DNA of 64,000 bases from Acorus gramineus (taxonomy: Eukaryota; Streptophyta; Magnoliopsida; Acorales; Acoraceae), in the NCBI GenBank assembly GCA_030737835.1, contig CM060855.1:931599-995598 (forward strand), read 5' to 3'. Position numbers and translations under genes: made by a program. Positions 1-12,717 of this stretch are shown here, in pieces (the stretch's first letter is position 1; the number at the start of each line of letters is the position of its first letter). Below the pieces are notes generated by a model, which worked only from the letters and a program-made list of their open reading frames with translations, did no database searches and had not been told where the DNA came from.

Positions 1-268
1 TAAAACCTAGAAAGCTTGGTCTATTTTCAAGATATTGGTTGGTATGCTATAGGAATAACAGTGACATGAATAACAAGACTGAAAAGACAACTCCATCTTT
101 GATAGTGCTTTGATCAATGTATAGCTAAGAAGAAGGTTCTTCCAAAAGCTGAACAGATGATTGGAATATTGATAGAGACAATCCCACGTGCAACCACGTG
201 TGCAGTTCTCACGCTTTTTTATTATTATTTTAAATTAAGTGTATATTTCATACAATGAAACATATATT

Positions 269-1023
269 CAGTGGCGGAGCTAGATGGGACCGATTGGGGG
301 TAGTTAGTTTTAGGGAACATTAATAGATTTTAATTAAAATATAAGTATTATTTTGATAGATGATTAATTTGTTTTACATTGGCATTTATAGAAGTAGAGG
401 ATGATTAATTTGTTTTACATTGACATTTATAGGAGTAGCATATGTTATAGCTCCCATTTGATTAATGAATAGTTTATCTTGACATAAATTGTTATATGGG
501 ATAAGCATGAAATTTCTATTTAATTGATTTTCATTTATCTCTTTAATTATATTTTCTTTTTTGTGATTATTTTTTAAAAAAATTCTCTTATCAATCTTAA
601 TGAAATCTCAATCGAGACTCATATAAATTTGTGAAATTTTTGAATAACTTTAAAAAATGTAATTAACCTCTTATATTTGTTTTTTTCTTTTCTTTTTTTT
701 TTTTTTTTTTTTTTTTTTTGCATCTTCTTATAACATATATTTGAATATTTATTTCACTAAAATGAATCATCTTTTTTTAAAGGAAACTACAGATAGTGTC
801 ACATTTAATTATATGATATAGTTACAGAGTCTGAAATGGGAGTAAGAGAAAAAAAGAGTTAAATATCAGAAACAACTCAAAAGATAAAAAGACACTTATA
901 AGCGCGCCATCCAAGCTAGAAAGAAATGCATCATCTTAGTATTAGATATTATATATATATATTTTTTTAAGATTGTAGTTATTTCACCACCCTCACTAAA
1001 TTAATTTTGTGACTCCATTACTG
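269..1023. mobile_element. Non-autonomous hAT-like element
   Basis: The left end reads CAGTGGCGGAGCTAG and the right end, reverse-complemented, CAGTAATGGAGTCAC; they agree at CAGT...GGAG. An 8-bp flanking duplication, CATATATT (261-268) and CGTATATT (1024-1031), matches at 7 of 8 positions, the length expected of hAT insertion. No transposase is encoded. The interior is AT-rich and contains a T-run of about 30 near 690-719. The class is inferred from duplication length and end shape; the mismatch suggests an old insertion. Confidence 0.65.
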
Positions 1024-1031
1024 CGTATATT

Positions 1032-2181
1032 TGTAATGCCCCAAAATTCAGTACTCCATTTTGAAGCATTGAATTCGGTTACGCTACTTTAAATCCTCAA
1101 ATTGTATAGCTTCTAATTTAAAACTCTTTTTTATTTTCTATTTTGTTTAAGAAAAAAATAACTAACATTTTAATCAAACATCCAAATTATATAATTTAAC
1201 TAGGATCTATACATAATTCATCCTAAATGCGGATGAAATACACACATAATAGTTTAAACATAAACGTCATTTGTTTTGCTGAAAGGACTAAGGAAACTAC
1301 GTACCAAACGAAAGGCTTATTTCAAACACCTACGAGCAATGAAAAAGAAAATACGAGCTTCGACTCCAACGCCTCAACGAGATCGATAACCACCAACAAC
1401 TAATCTGAAAGGTTGAGAAAAAGAGAGGGATGAGCTACCACGCGCTCAGTAAATGAACATAAGTGTCCCAATAACATATTATGCTTTAAAATAATCAATT
1501 TATAAAGTGTCTTACTTGTACAATAATGGAAATCTTATAATAAAGATGCCATTTAAAACATATAAGGGTATAATGATATTTTCCGTTCGAAGAAAATATG
1601 ATGTCATAAAAAATCTTTCCATGAATTCAAACTACATGATGTATATGTAACAGACAAGCATGCCCACTTTCCATAACACCTAGCTGCAGAGATTTCACAT
1701 TGGAAATCAGGCTATGTAGATATAGCCACCTAGACTTGGATCCTTTTTAGACCACAGCCACCTAGTCTAAGCCACCTAGACGATTCAATGCATGCACAAT
1801 CAAAACTACTTATTCTTTCAAGTATACAAACATGCGACAATTTTCATAAATCTCATAAATTTCAATGCATACAACATATCCAAAATATCAACCTATATGA
1901 TGATAACATGCTCATATGCTTCCTATAAGATACATTTCATAATCATAAAAATAACATGATGCCAAAATGTATACATATATTATGATTTTCAAATAAATAT
2001 AGTGACATCCACTCACATTTAATAAGAACACTCGTGACACAATATATGCCTAATCGGCATGAGAATCGCTTGAAGTAGAATAATATTTATAATAAATAAA
2101 AGAAAATTAAATAGCAATATTAAATAAACTACCCATTTATTCTAAACCCATTCATCCCCCAATGACTTTTACCTGACTGAG
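1032..2181 (-). other. No gene; weak LTR-like remnant
   Basis: No coding sequence is seen. The stretch 1032-1450 starts TGTAATGCCCC and later carries a segment like 'gagctacc...gctcagt', in the same order as in the reverse-oriented LTR at 18792-22619. It may be a very diverged relative of that LTR family on the minus strand. The rest, to 2181, shows nothing recognisable. Confidence 0.3.
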
Positions 2182-2184
2182 TTA

Positions 2185-2414
2185 GGGTCCATTTGGGAAC
2201 ATGTTTGAAAAATAAGATTTTGAATAAAGTGGGTTAAATAGACTTGATTCATCGAAAGCGCATTTTCTGTGTTTTTTAAAAAATAACTTTTTACTAAAAA
2301 TTGTAAGTAACTTTTTAATTAAGTCTATTATTTAGAATGCATTTGACAATACTTTTTAACTTTCTGCTTAATTAAAAACGGAATCACTTTTTTTAAGTGA
2401 TACCAAACGGGCCC
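2185..2414. mobile_element. Tourist-like (PIF/Harbinger) MITE, 230 bp
   Basis: Ends are GGGTCCATTTGG and CCAAACGGGCCC, nearly perfect inverted repeats. TTA occurs on both sides (2182-2184 and 2415-2417), the 3-bp target duplication typical of PIF/Harbinger elements. The interior is AT-rich and non-coding. The family assignment rests on the end sequence and TTA duplication. Confidence 0.8.
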
Positions 2415-2491
2415 TTAGGCCAAACACTCAGCTTCTAAATAATCAATTAATTGACAATTCAATCTAACATTATTGTAACATATTAGATTAA

Positions 2492-2766
2492 GGAAAATGA
2501 TACGTGAAGCCCCTATTGCAGCCCCAATTGCAGTCTATTCCAATTTTTTTTTTAAATCATATACTCTATAAATAAAGTGTATACTATTATATGAAATGAA
2601 GTATATATACTAAAATATATTAGTGTGTTTTTTTTTAACTTCAAAAAATGATAAAAAAAATTTACATCATATACTATAATAGAACCCCATACACTATGAT
2701 AACATAGTATATACTATGTTATCATAGCGTATGGGGCTACAAAACAAACTGCGCGTATCAGCGCAC
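2492..2766. mobile_element. MULE-type MITE with long central hairpin
   Basis: The left end GGAAAATGATACGTGAAG matches the reverse complement of the right end, GTGCGCTGATACGCGCAG, at TGATACG and around it. The flanks carry an exact 9-bp duplication TTAGATTAA (2483-2491 and 2767-2775), typical of Mutator-like elements. Positions 2685-2736 form an almost perfect palindrome centred near 2710, with arms of about 26 bp starting CCCCATAC. The ends resemble those of the larger MULE that begins 84 bp downstream, so that element type may have mobilised it. Confidence 0.75.
2685..2736. repeat. 52-bp near-perfect palindrome
   Basis: The arms read CCCCATACACTATGATAACA inward and the opposite strand repeats this with one A/G difference. 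The centre is AGTATATACT. It could extrude as a cruciform or form an RNA hairpin. A diverged version lies at 9671-9720. Confidence 0.85.
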
Positions 2767-4687
2767 TTAGATTAATTCAACACGGGTCCACTAAACCCAT
2801 CCACCATCATGTGCCCACTTAACCAACCAACCCTCCCTGCAAAAACATAAGGAAAATGTTACACTCAGTCGGTTTCTCAGTCTCAAACTCAGACCCCACG
2901 TAGGATCCGACATGGCGAGAGCGGGGTGACGTGGAATCATTCGGTGGCCCGGATGGTTTTGAGAATTTTGAATTTCAAAATTCCTCGTTAAGGGCGGACT
3001 GGCGAAACCGACTGACATGCATTAAATGATTTAACATTTTTTAAAAATAAAAAACACTGAACCGACTTACAAGCTTTAAATGATTGTAACATTTTTTAAA
3101 TAAAATAGTGGATGGCATTGAATGCTTATCCCTTCAAAAAAGAACGCTGCCATTGATTTGATGGCTTAAGTAGATGTTTCTAAATGTACCAAAGCACCAA
3201 TGTGGAGTCTGAAAAAGCTAGGCATACTCTGACGGATGTGATATATACTTATGTTATCTGGTATATACCATGAAACACAAATATATCTGGCGTGACTACC
3301 GAGGACAAGCTGACGATAAGGTCTGACAAAAAACTTTCAACTTTCAACGTATTTTATTTCAACTTCGTTCTCTCTCCTCTTACCTCATGAAGACTCACAT
3401 ACTCTCTTTGACCAACCCTTTCGTCTTTTCCAAAACGAAATCTCTCCCTCTCTCTATCTCTCTTCCTTTCGCCTCTCTCACTCACCCTCTTATACCATCG
3501 ATATGGCTTATTATCGGTGTCTGCAAGTGTGATATTTCACCATTGTCTTCACTGTTTTGCCAGTGTGGTACTTCTGCTGCATCTTCACTGTCTTTGAAGC
3601 ATGGATCTTCTACGTCTTCACCATTGTCTCCCTTTTGATTATTGCTTCCTTATTTTCTTTTGTTAGCAAATGACTTCATAAATTATGTTTTTACAGATAT
3701 GCTTATTTTCCTTATTTTCTTTAGTTAGCATATGGTTTTGTTTCATAAATTATGTTTTTGTAGATATTCTTGTTTTTTTTTTGTTAGCATATGGTTTCAT
3801 TATTCATTTTTCACAAAGATTCTTTATTTTCTTATTTTGTTTTGGTAGCAGATGGTTTTAAAAATGTATTTTTCACAAAGATTTTTTTTATATATATTAT
3901 TATTATTATTATTATTGATATCGGAGGGACTGTCGTGACTGACCTGGGTTCACAAAGATTCTTGTTATCCTTATTTTCTCATGTTAGCATATGCTTTCAT
4001 AAAAAAAAATTTTGCAGAGATTTTTTATTTCCTTATTTTCTTTGCATAGCATATCATTTCATAAATCGCTGTCTTTCATTCAATGTCTTGGTGTTTCAAT
4101 TGTTTTTAATCTTATCTTGTATCTTTGAAAATAAAGATGGCAGATTCAAAAATTCAGCCAAATATGCTATATTCAAAAATAACGTTCGTGCTATATAATC
4201 ATATATCTTCTTAAACTGCTATATACTTATATTAGGCTAGTATATACTACTTATGGATTATTCGTTCATTACTGATTTTCTTTTTTCTAGTGTTATTTAT
4301 TTATATCTAATGTGCATGAAATTTGAGATTGATTTGACACCATGTATGTGATTCTCGATGCAGGTATACGCGTCGCCATCATTGCAATTTTAATGATGCC
4401 GGCGAGGGCATTTTCATCCTTCACTTAAAGATCTATTCATGTACTCTTCGTAATGACGTATATGCCCCTCCAGAAATTGAAAAGGCAGGGCGACATAGTA
4501 AAATCAAATAGAATCCAGACAGTTAGTCGCGCCCCACCATCTCCCTCTTTGTAGCCTCACTATCTGAACTTTTTAGCCCCACTGTCTCCAATTTCAACCC
4601 CACCGTGTCCTTCTTCAACCCCATTGTCTACCTTCTCTTCCGTTTCGCCTGACCATCTCCTCCGATTCTTGTTGTTCATTAGAAACC

Positions 4688-5915
4688 ATGGACACCGGAA
4701 AAGACATTGTGAAGGTATTTACAACGGCCCCATAATTAGTATCCATGTGTTATTTTGTCATCTAATTTTGTATGTCTTCTTGCAGGCATCTCTGAAGAGG
4801 GTAAAGTCTTCAACGATGACGATCAACACCAGGTGTACAACGACACGGACCGTCGATCTCATCAAGGAATGGGAGCTGAATGAGAAGCCCCTGCACGTTG
4901 AGGTTATTAGGTCCATTCCATTTGGGCGTTTCATCGAGGTCCCTCCGATGAGGAGGGAGAAATGCTTATTGGAAACAATACTCAGTTTCTGGAACCCGTA
5001 GCGGGAGAGATTCGTGGTGAAGGGTCGGGAACTAGATTGCATGTAGGATATTGGATATTCGTAGCTATTTAAGCACCAGGGAAGATATGGCACATATGTG
5101 TGCTTTGATAATTGCATGATTCATGGGTGATGAATATTGCAAAGTATGATGGGACAAGTTTGTTACAGGTTTTGAATGGTGTAAAGTTGTCCTGTTTTAG
5201 TTTAATTTTGTTATGACTTTTGGTTGTGAGATGTGTTTATTTTGTGATGTATGTGGAGTTGTTTGTTGACTAGTTATATGACATGATAGATGGGTACATG
5301 CTAAGTGATATTTTGTATATGCCTTCTGTGAGTATTTGTGTTTGTTGATTTCTTATACGAAGATGTATGTTTTTTTAGATGCTTTGTTATTGACTGATTT
5401 GTATAGGAATGTGTTTGGTTGGATTGTTATATGCTAAGGAAGATAGGTATATGCTTAGAAGTATTTTGTGTATGGCTCATGTGACTATTCTGTATTGGAT
5501 GATGTAATAAAATTAGTTCATTCTTGAAAATTAGTGCACTACCAAAACCAATGTCTCACATTAGGGAGACTAGGGGACCGACAACAAGAAGTAGGCTATA
5601 GTTGCAACATCAGCAACTAAAAAATGGTTCCTCCTATACGACTCCCTCCGGAAGAAGGATCACGGTGCTTAGGTGAAGATGGATGTAAAGTTATTACAGA
5701 AGACGGTGCTAGAGGAAACTGTGGAGTGACCCCTCATTCTTGATGTCCTTGCTCCGCAACAGTTTAGTGGACAAGACTGTGGTGTCTTCATCTGCCATTG
5801 GATTGCTTGAAGAATGCTTGATATTTGTTGTTATTTTAACACCAAAGATGATATGGCTTATATGCATGCTATGATTACCGCTAGATTTATGGGTGATAAA
5901 TTTTGTAAAGTTTGA
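4688..5915 (+). pseudogene. Ulp1-like (C48) protease gene remnant of a MULE
   Basis: A plausible start is ATG at 4688: a 9-codon exon (4688-4714), a GT-AG intron (4715-4785), then an in-phase exon reading LIKEWELNEKPLHVEV and SIPFGRFIEVPPMRR before a stop near 4999. This part vaguely resembles the DUF1985-type domain that accompanies Ulp1 domains in plant MULEs. At 5730-5915 the frame reads LDVLAPQQFSGQDCGVFICHW, the Ulp1 C-terminal site: Gln six residues before the catalytic Cys in DCGVF. It then reads through a TGA to MGDKFCKV. A second copy of that tail (FMGDEYCKV) lies at about 5060-5140, so the 3' part has been duplicated. Stops, a missing His/Asp region and this duplication make it a pseudogene. 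The Ulp1 call is firm; the N-terminal domain is uncertain. Confidence 0.65.
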
Positions 5916-6423
5916 ATAAGTAAATAGTATTGTTTTGACTGATGTATATTATTCCATGTTTTGACTGTCATATAAATTGGTATTGTTTGGCTAGAAACTT
6001 TGATTATGATTTTTGGTTGTGTGGTGTGATTATTTTGTTATAAAATATGCCTTTTGTGATTAATTGACACAAAAATTGTGTGTTGGGTTTGTTGATTGTG
6101 TTATATGCTTGGGAGGGTGAGGTATATGCTTTGTTACCATACGTATGTGTCTAGATAGCTACGTTAGTATGGATTAGATAAGTAACGCGATTAAGGAATG
6201 TGAACACCATGTTAAAAATAAAAGGTTAACTTCTTATAAATAACCAAATTGTTCAAAACTACATTCATGATGTCATTCATATGTCAAATTCCTTGTCTAG
6301 TTGGTGTGGTTGTGATCCCATCTGAAAATTGTATTGTGAATTTTGTAGTTGTGATCCCATTTGAAAGTCGTGAACTGAACTTTGTGGTTGTGTTGATGTT
6401 TCTCGTGCTTGTTCTTAAGCGCA

Positions 6424-7080
6424 TCAGTGCATTCCAAAGTAAGCATTTATGCTTTCTCTGCATTGGATAATGGATATGCTAGCCCAAAATGTTTCCTTCA
6501 CAAATATTGACACCCACCAATAACAATCATCGTACAAGGCGTTCAACCATGCATTATCCTCCATATGATATTCCTCAATCATATTCTGCCACCCAACTTC
6601 AAATTCATTAACAACAAGATAATCATATACGATGCCACCAAGATAATCCTTCAAGTATTTGTACCATCCAGCCTGCATGGTATGTACGATTATAAGTATG
6701 TATGTACAAACAATAACATAGTACGTGCCTTCAAAATTTCAACATTTGATCTACTTGAAAACATGAACCTATCAAGGTATATGCTCAGTGAAAAGTTGCA
6801 TGCGCCAATGAAAACATGTTAAATACTTTTCACGGGTAAAACAAGTAGCTAAGTTCATAAAGTAAAACATCACCTTACATAGCTTTTCTGAAACTTTTTT
6901 CAAGATGTGCCAAAGAAAAAGATGATGCCTAGACAAGGAGAACACTTCTTTTATGGCACCTCCAATCAATTTACATTGGTCTGTTATTATTGTGGTCAAG
7001 AGAATGTTACCTATACAAGCTAACCAAGTCTTGAACAACCAATACATAGGTTCCTCAATACTATTAAAACTCAATCCCAA
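6424..7080 (-). pseudogene. FAR1/MULE transposase fragment
   Basis: Reading down from 7080 the frame gives EPMYWLFKTWLACIGN, then TTIITDQCKLIGGAIKEVF and LFLWHILKKVSEKL: the MULE transposase core as found in FAR1-related proteins, with the second catalytic Asp in TDQ and the LWHI..K motif. A second piece (6678-6424) reads NMIEEYHMEDNAWLNALYDD, WVSIFVKETFWA and INAYFGMH, the conserved block just downstream in this family. The two pieces are separated by a frame break. The FAR1 DNA-binding domain and first catalytic Asp are missing upstream of 7080, and the SWIM region below 6424. It is the transposase remnant of the surrounding MULE, convergent with the Ulp1-like gene. Confidence 0.8.
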
Positions 7081-7794
7081 TAGGTTGATGCCATGCTAGC
7101 ATCTCAAAACACGCTAACCAAGGCACCATCGGGAGTGAATCTTCTTCAACGAATCATCTACGATTTATCTGCAATATGTGAGTAAGTATATACGTAATAA
7201 AGATCTATACATATGCATTCCAAAACGGAAAAAAAAAATTGTCCATGGATACGCAGTGGTGAACAAAAGAATTTATTATCATCAACTACCTTCGACGAAA
7301 AGGTTGTCACAAACGACGGAAAAGCATTTCAAACAGAAGATGAAGATGAATGAATATTGGATCTTATGTAAACTATGCATATACCAACCTTTTGTCCCCT
7401 GACTGCAAATGAGGAATATTTACTAGCTTATCATGGAGCTATAGTGGCTGGTCTGTGGTGGTTGCCACTGAGGATAGAAAGAGAAAGAGAAACACTAAAT
7501 GAAAACCCAAAAGAATGGAAGAAAAAATGATAAAAACAAGGTGGCAATTGAAAAAATGGGCGTGAACTTTCGGGGGGAAATTTTTCATGGACAATTTTTT
7601 GAACGCTGACGTGGCATTAAAAAAAAAAATTCCACGTGGATGGCTGACGTGCGGTCTGAAAAATGGATGGTGTTTTAAACTGAGTGTAGCAGCACTCAAA
7701 ACATAAACCAGTATGTGGGCTGGGCCTTCATCATCTTGACCCATTTATCATTCCAAACAACACACACATGAATGCAGACAATCCAAATAATAGT

Positions 7795-8066
7795 GGATAA
7801 TATTACATCAAGCTCCATTTTCAGCCTCAATTCCAGTTTATATGAGTTTTAAATTTTTTTAAAATAGTATACCTCATCTAATGAGGTACATGGTTTTATA
7901 AAAAATAGTACATATACGCCAATGCATGGATGCATTTATAGAAAATGTAAAAGAATTATTTCAAAATATATGCCTTGTTAACGTGAACATATGCATCATG
8001 AATTTTCCATTGGCGCATATATGACTGGAATTGGGGCTGTAAACGGATTTGAGTGTAACAGCCCCC
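7795..8066. mobile_element. MITE, probably MULE-related
   Basis: The left sub-end CAGCCTCAATTCCAG is mirrored by CTGGAATTGGGGCTG at 8030-8045, and the outer ends GGATAATATTACATCAAG and GTGTAACAG are related to TGTTACACTCAA-type MULE ends. Candidate 9-bp duplications AATAATAGT (7786-7794) and CATAATATT (8067-8075) match at 7 of 9. The interior is non-coding. Confidence 0.5.
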
Positions 8067-11000
8067 CATAATATTCCATGTCATTCACCGAGTTATATTA
8101 GATACAAACTCATTAAATTTATAAATATAGTCATCAACCCATCTATTCCTCTCGTCAACATTTACACCCGACCCATTTATATCTCATCCTACACATGGCG
8201 TCGATAACCTCTCCGAAGACACACATAGGCACCTCTCTCTCTCTCTCTCTCACTCTCTCTCTCATTCTATTATCCATGAAGCAAGAGATCCATAGCCCTA
8301 ATTTAATGGACTTAAAAATCTAGACCTATAATTACCAAGAAATTCTAGGAAAAAATTAAAGGATACTTATGTGGCTATGTTGGATGCAGAACCCTCCCCT
8401 TGACGGTGGCTTTTTCCCAAGTTGATAAAAACATGAAGGATAATTGAGGTTAAAAAGTGGTGTTACTCTGAAATCGTCCACCAGTACGTTACAAAATTCC
8501 ATGGGATAAGGGATGTAATTTCTGAAAAGGCCCAAGATGACTCTTTATTTTCAAATGAATCCTATCATACTTATCCAAGGGTCCTGGAGAGATACTTCTC
8601 TGTAAAAAAAATATTAGATTTTTAATATTCACAATAAGATCCATTAGCAAATGCTCCTTTCCAAATGACCTCAAAACATGACTTCCCCAACTCTACATTT
8701 TACACAATTTTATCCAATGGTTCTTGATACCATTAAAATATTCAAAAAATTATAAAATAAATATTTCAATTTCATTTAATAATTCTTGAAAATTACAAAT
8801 GAAATTGAACCTATTTGGACCTACCTTTATGGGCCAACCTATATGCACATAAAGAGAACCCAATTGATTTAATTGCTCTATTTATATATTTAAATCAGTA
8901 TATAAATAGTAAAAGTTTATATGTGTTACAATATCTTTATATAAATTGAATATATGGTCCAATGAAAACATGTACATCACCGCGGATGTGGAATTGCTCA
9001 TAATGCTACAAATGAGAACAAGTGGGAATATCGAGTCTGGGTAATTGAATCTAGATCCCAACACTCACCATCCAATCCCAATTTGAATTAAATATTCTAA
9101 TTTTGATAATTATTAAAAAAAATTGAATTATTGTATTTATAATATCATAACATAAATATACATATTCATTGAAAACTCACATTATGATAAAGAAATATAA
9201 TTTTCCTTTTTAAAAGGATATCCTAATATCCGAATTCATGGCTCACTTTCTTCAGATGATAGATATGATATCCAAATCCATATCCGGTGTTTGGAAATTT
9301 GGATAATTATCCAAATCATTTATCATTCCTTTTTTTTTTCTTGATTATGAGCCTCCTTGGTCAGCAAATATTTCACAAGGGGAGACACTAATATATATGA
9401 ATAATAAGAATTAGAATTGGAATGCTGGGCTGCTTAATAAGATTTATCCAAGTTTCAAGGGGTGGAGTTCATGTCTCTTCTACCGAGGGACTCTCTTCGT
9501 ATGTATCTTTTGTCTTATTTTGTGTTTGTATTTTGGGCATATTTGTTCTGATACAATAGCGCATGCCTACCGTTTCTCTCAAAAAAAGAAGTTACTGGTC
9601 CAATAAAATCCAATAGTGTATGCTACCACTATTACTAAAAGAGCACTGATACACTCATCAATTTTACAGTTCAATACATTATGATATGTAGTATATATTA
9701 CGCTATCATGGTGTATTGGGGTTATATCAATATATGGAGTAAAAAGAAGATTTATTTTTTCAAAAAGAAAAAATATATTATTGTATCTTAATAAATACTT
9801 TATTTTGTATAATAATATGTATTTCAATGTGAAAGTATATAATTTATAAAATAAAAAACGGTGTGGATTGTTAATAGAACTGTCCAAAGGACTGGATATA
9901 TCATTTTTCTTATGAAAAGTGAACAGAAATGTAGACACACAGATATAGAAAATGGTATGGGCTTTACCACCTCTACCAAAAGTGAAGTGCTTCCGAGTGA
10001 CGCTTGGGACAACTAAGAAGTCCAAAATTTTGAAGAAGCCCGTAAATTGGGTGAAGGTGGTGTGAGTTTTTGCGCGATGGTTGTTGAGATTATATCTTTA
10101 TCTAGTCTATCAATATCGGATGGCTATGACGGAACCATATTAGGGTGAGCACTGGTAGACAGACAAAATGTAAAAATCCATAAAAAAGAGCTTGAGAGGG
10201 ATCAAGAGAGGGTAACTCTATGATCGAGTTTGTAAGAATTTTTTACATCTCAACTTAACTATTATTGTGAATTTTTAGTTTTCGTCCCGTGGATGTAAGC
10301 TTAGACCGAATCTCGTATTTTTATGTTTTTTGTGTGATTGTATTTCGTTTTTGTGCTCGATATCGTGTTTTATTTTTAACTTCCACGAATTCCTTTCGCA
10401 ACAATAGGTTTAGTCTCACATTGGAAAAAATAGTTAGTATTTATACGTGAACACCAAAAAAAAGTTTTAAAATCATGAATCCAAGGGTAAAGCAAACAAT
10501 GTGGGGGCATTACACTGTTTTTTTTATGGTATTCTTCAAACTTTGCTGTAGAGTGAGCTTCCCAAGCACTTTAGTTCTGATAGGTACACTAAATAGAGTG
10601 GGTGATAACACCATTCTAGATGGCACTTAGAATATTAATATCAATTTATAACACCATTCTAGATGGCACTTGTAATATCAATACTAATTTATTCTTAACT
10701 TACTGTGGTACACACATACCCACCTATTCCTATCTTCCAGAAATGATTTTTCGTACTTATTCACCTTTATTTCATATTTATTCTTCTACTCAAATAGGTC
10801 TAGAGGAACAATATATATATATGGGTCTTGCTACATGGACTCCAAAATTTAAGCTCCATGAAGAAGCCCAATAAGTGTCATTACCTGATTGATTACCTGT
10901 TTGACTTTTTTAAAAGATAAAATGAGCAAAAAAAATATTATCATTCCTTTATATTCGAGTTTTTTATTCTAAAAAAAAAATCCTCATTAATTAGGATTGT

Positions 11001-11270
11001 ATAACCGCCTCTAGTACTCCCTCTTTGAAAAATTTCTTTTTAACCTCATAAGGTAGCCGCGACTTCAAAAATTCATTCCGACTGACCTCCTCATCTCCGA
11101 TGACAGTCATTGCCACTCTTGGATTGCTCTCGTCGCCCGCCATTATATGAGAGGTGGATCGGCTACCTTTCGACCTCTCCTCCAACCTCCACCTCCTCTG
11201 ACCTCTACCTCCCTTTTTTTTTTCAAATACAGCTATAGATAATTTCAGATACAGATTTCAGATATAATAT
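8067..11270. other. 3.2 kb without a recognisable gene
   Basis: Contains a CT-repeat run near 8230-8270, a palindromic MITE core at 9671-9720, and at about 10060-10430 a segment with the feel of a decayed LTR ('agtctcacattgg', 'ttcctttcgcaacaa'). A 64-codon minus-strand frame (11185-10991) contains HIMAGDESNPRVAMTVIG but matches no family I know. Nothing else is supported. Confidence 0.4.
9671..9720. repeat. Diverged palindromic MITE core
   Basis: The arms CAATACATTATGATATG and the reverse complement of CGCTATCATGGTGTATTG pair with a few mismatches around AGTATATATT. The layout and sequence match the perfect hairpin at 2685-2736, so this is an older member of the same MITE group. I could not fix its outer ends. 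Confidence 0.55.
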
Positions 11271-11274
11271 TAAT

Positions 11275-12010
11275 ATGAAATTCATATGAAACAATTATGG
11301 TATACATGCTAATGAGACATTGCTTAGATGATTAATAAAAATCTTAAATATACATGATAAAAAAAATTAAATATTATTCAGATATACATTAATCAAATCC
11401 ATCAGAACAAACATAACAAATAGTAATTGGGTTGGGTACATTATTCAGATACACGTGTATCTAGAATTTGAATTAACAACTTTACATTAGATACAAGTAT
11501 ATCTAGAATATGAATGAGTTTAAAAATATAACAATTGTGTTTTACATGCTAATGAGGTATTGCATAGATGATTAATAAAAGTCTTTAAATACATATGATA
11601 AAAAATAATTAAATATTATTCAGATACATATTAATCAAATCCATCAAAACAAAAATAACAAACAACAAATTGGGCTGTGTAAATAATTATAATACACGTG
11701 TATCTAGAATCTGAATTAATAACTTTACACTAGATACAAGTGTATCTGGAATCTAAATGAGTTTAAAAATAAAACAATTATGGTTTACATGCTATGAGGC
11801 TTTGCATAGATTGTTAATAAAAGTCTTTAAATATAGATGATAAAAACAATTAAATATTATTCAGATACACATTAATCAAATCCATCAAAACAAAAATAAC
11901 AAACAGTAAAATTAGGCTGGGTAAATAATTCAGATACACGTGAATCTAGAATATGAATTAACAAATTTACATTAGATAAAAGTGCATCTTGAATCTGAAT
12001 GAGTTTAATA
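11275..12010. repeat. Three tandem copies of a ~245-bp AT-rich unit
   Basis: The block starting AACAATTATGG recurs at 11289, about 11527 and about 11772. Each copy goes through 'catgctaatgag', 'gattaataaaa', 'attcagatac', 'tccatcaaaac', 'gatacacgtgtatct' and 'gaatgagttt'. The copies differ by scattered substitutions. No coding frame is open across it. A shorter duplicate of 'aataatgatcatgcaaggctaaa' follows at 12008 and 12127. Confidence 0.8.
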
Positions 12011-12717
12011 ATGATCATGCAAGGCTAAAAATATACTAAATGACTCAATATGCATAATTATACACATACACAACAATAAAAATGATTATACAAATCGTAT
12101 TTATTCAAATCTCAAAAATCTTACTAAATAATGATCATGCAAGGCTAAAATTCCAAATACAGTGGTCATATATCTAAATTTAAATTAAATCTAATATCAA
12201 AAATGTATATGATGATTCAAAGATGAACGTAACATCATAACAATATGTTTTATTCAAATCGAAAAGCCTAACTTGAATGGATCGCCATTGTTTGCACCAC
12301 AATTAGGTCGCAAATAAAAAAAAATTACTCGAGTAATTATAATCTTCTCCTCCAATCCCCACCAAAACTGAATTCGATATTTGTTTTCATTTCCACATAT
12401 CAATCTGAATAAAAAAAAATGTTAATCTTGTTTTTTTTTTTTTTATCCAATTGAATTGATTGTTTCAAAAAAAAAAGAGTATCATAAATCATAACCTCCT
12501 CGAGATTTAAGGAATCGGTTATGGAAAAAACCTCTCGGTAGGAAAGGTAAAGTGGATAATTCAATTTTATCACCTCATGGGGCTTAGGATAGAGTCTATC
12601 AATCGGGGCTCAAAAATCATTATTGATATATATATATATATATCATCAAGATGAACTCAGTTTACTGTACAACTCATGGGCCACCGCTATCAGTTCTCAT
12701 TGCAATATATATTATTA

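Larger units (their letters stand above)
2851..7697. mobile_element. Mutator-like element with FAR1-type transposase and Ulp1-like gene
   Basis: An exact 9-bp duplication AAAACATAA flanks the element (2842-2850 and 7698-7706). The left end GGAAAATGTTACACTCAG and reverse-complemented right end GAGTGCTGCTACACTCAG share TACACTCAG. Inside, a plus-strand Ulp1-like pseudogene (4688-5915) faces a minus-strand FAR1-type transposase pseudogene (6424-7080). MULEs carrying Ulp1-like genes are known in plants. Both genes are broken, so this copy cannot be autonomous. The 2.9-4.6 kb part is T-rich with repeated 'gttagcatatggttt' stretches and no clear exons. Confidence 0.8.
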
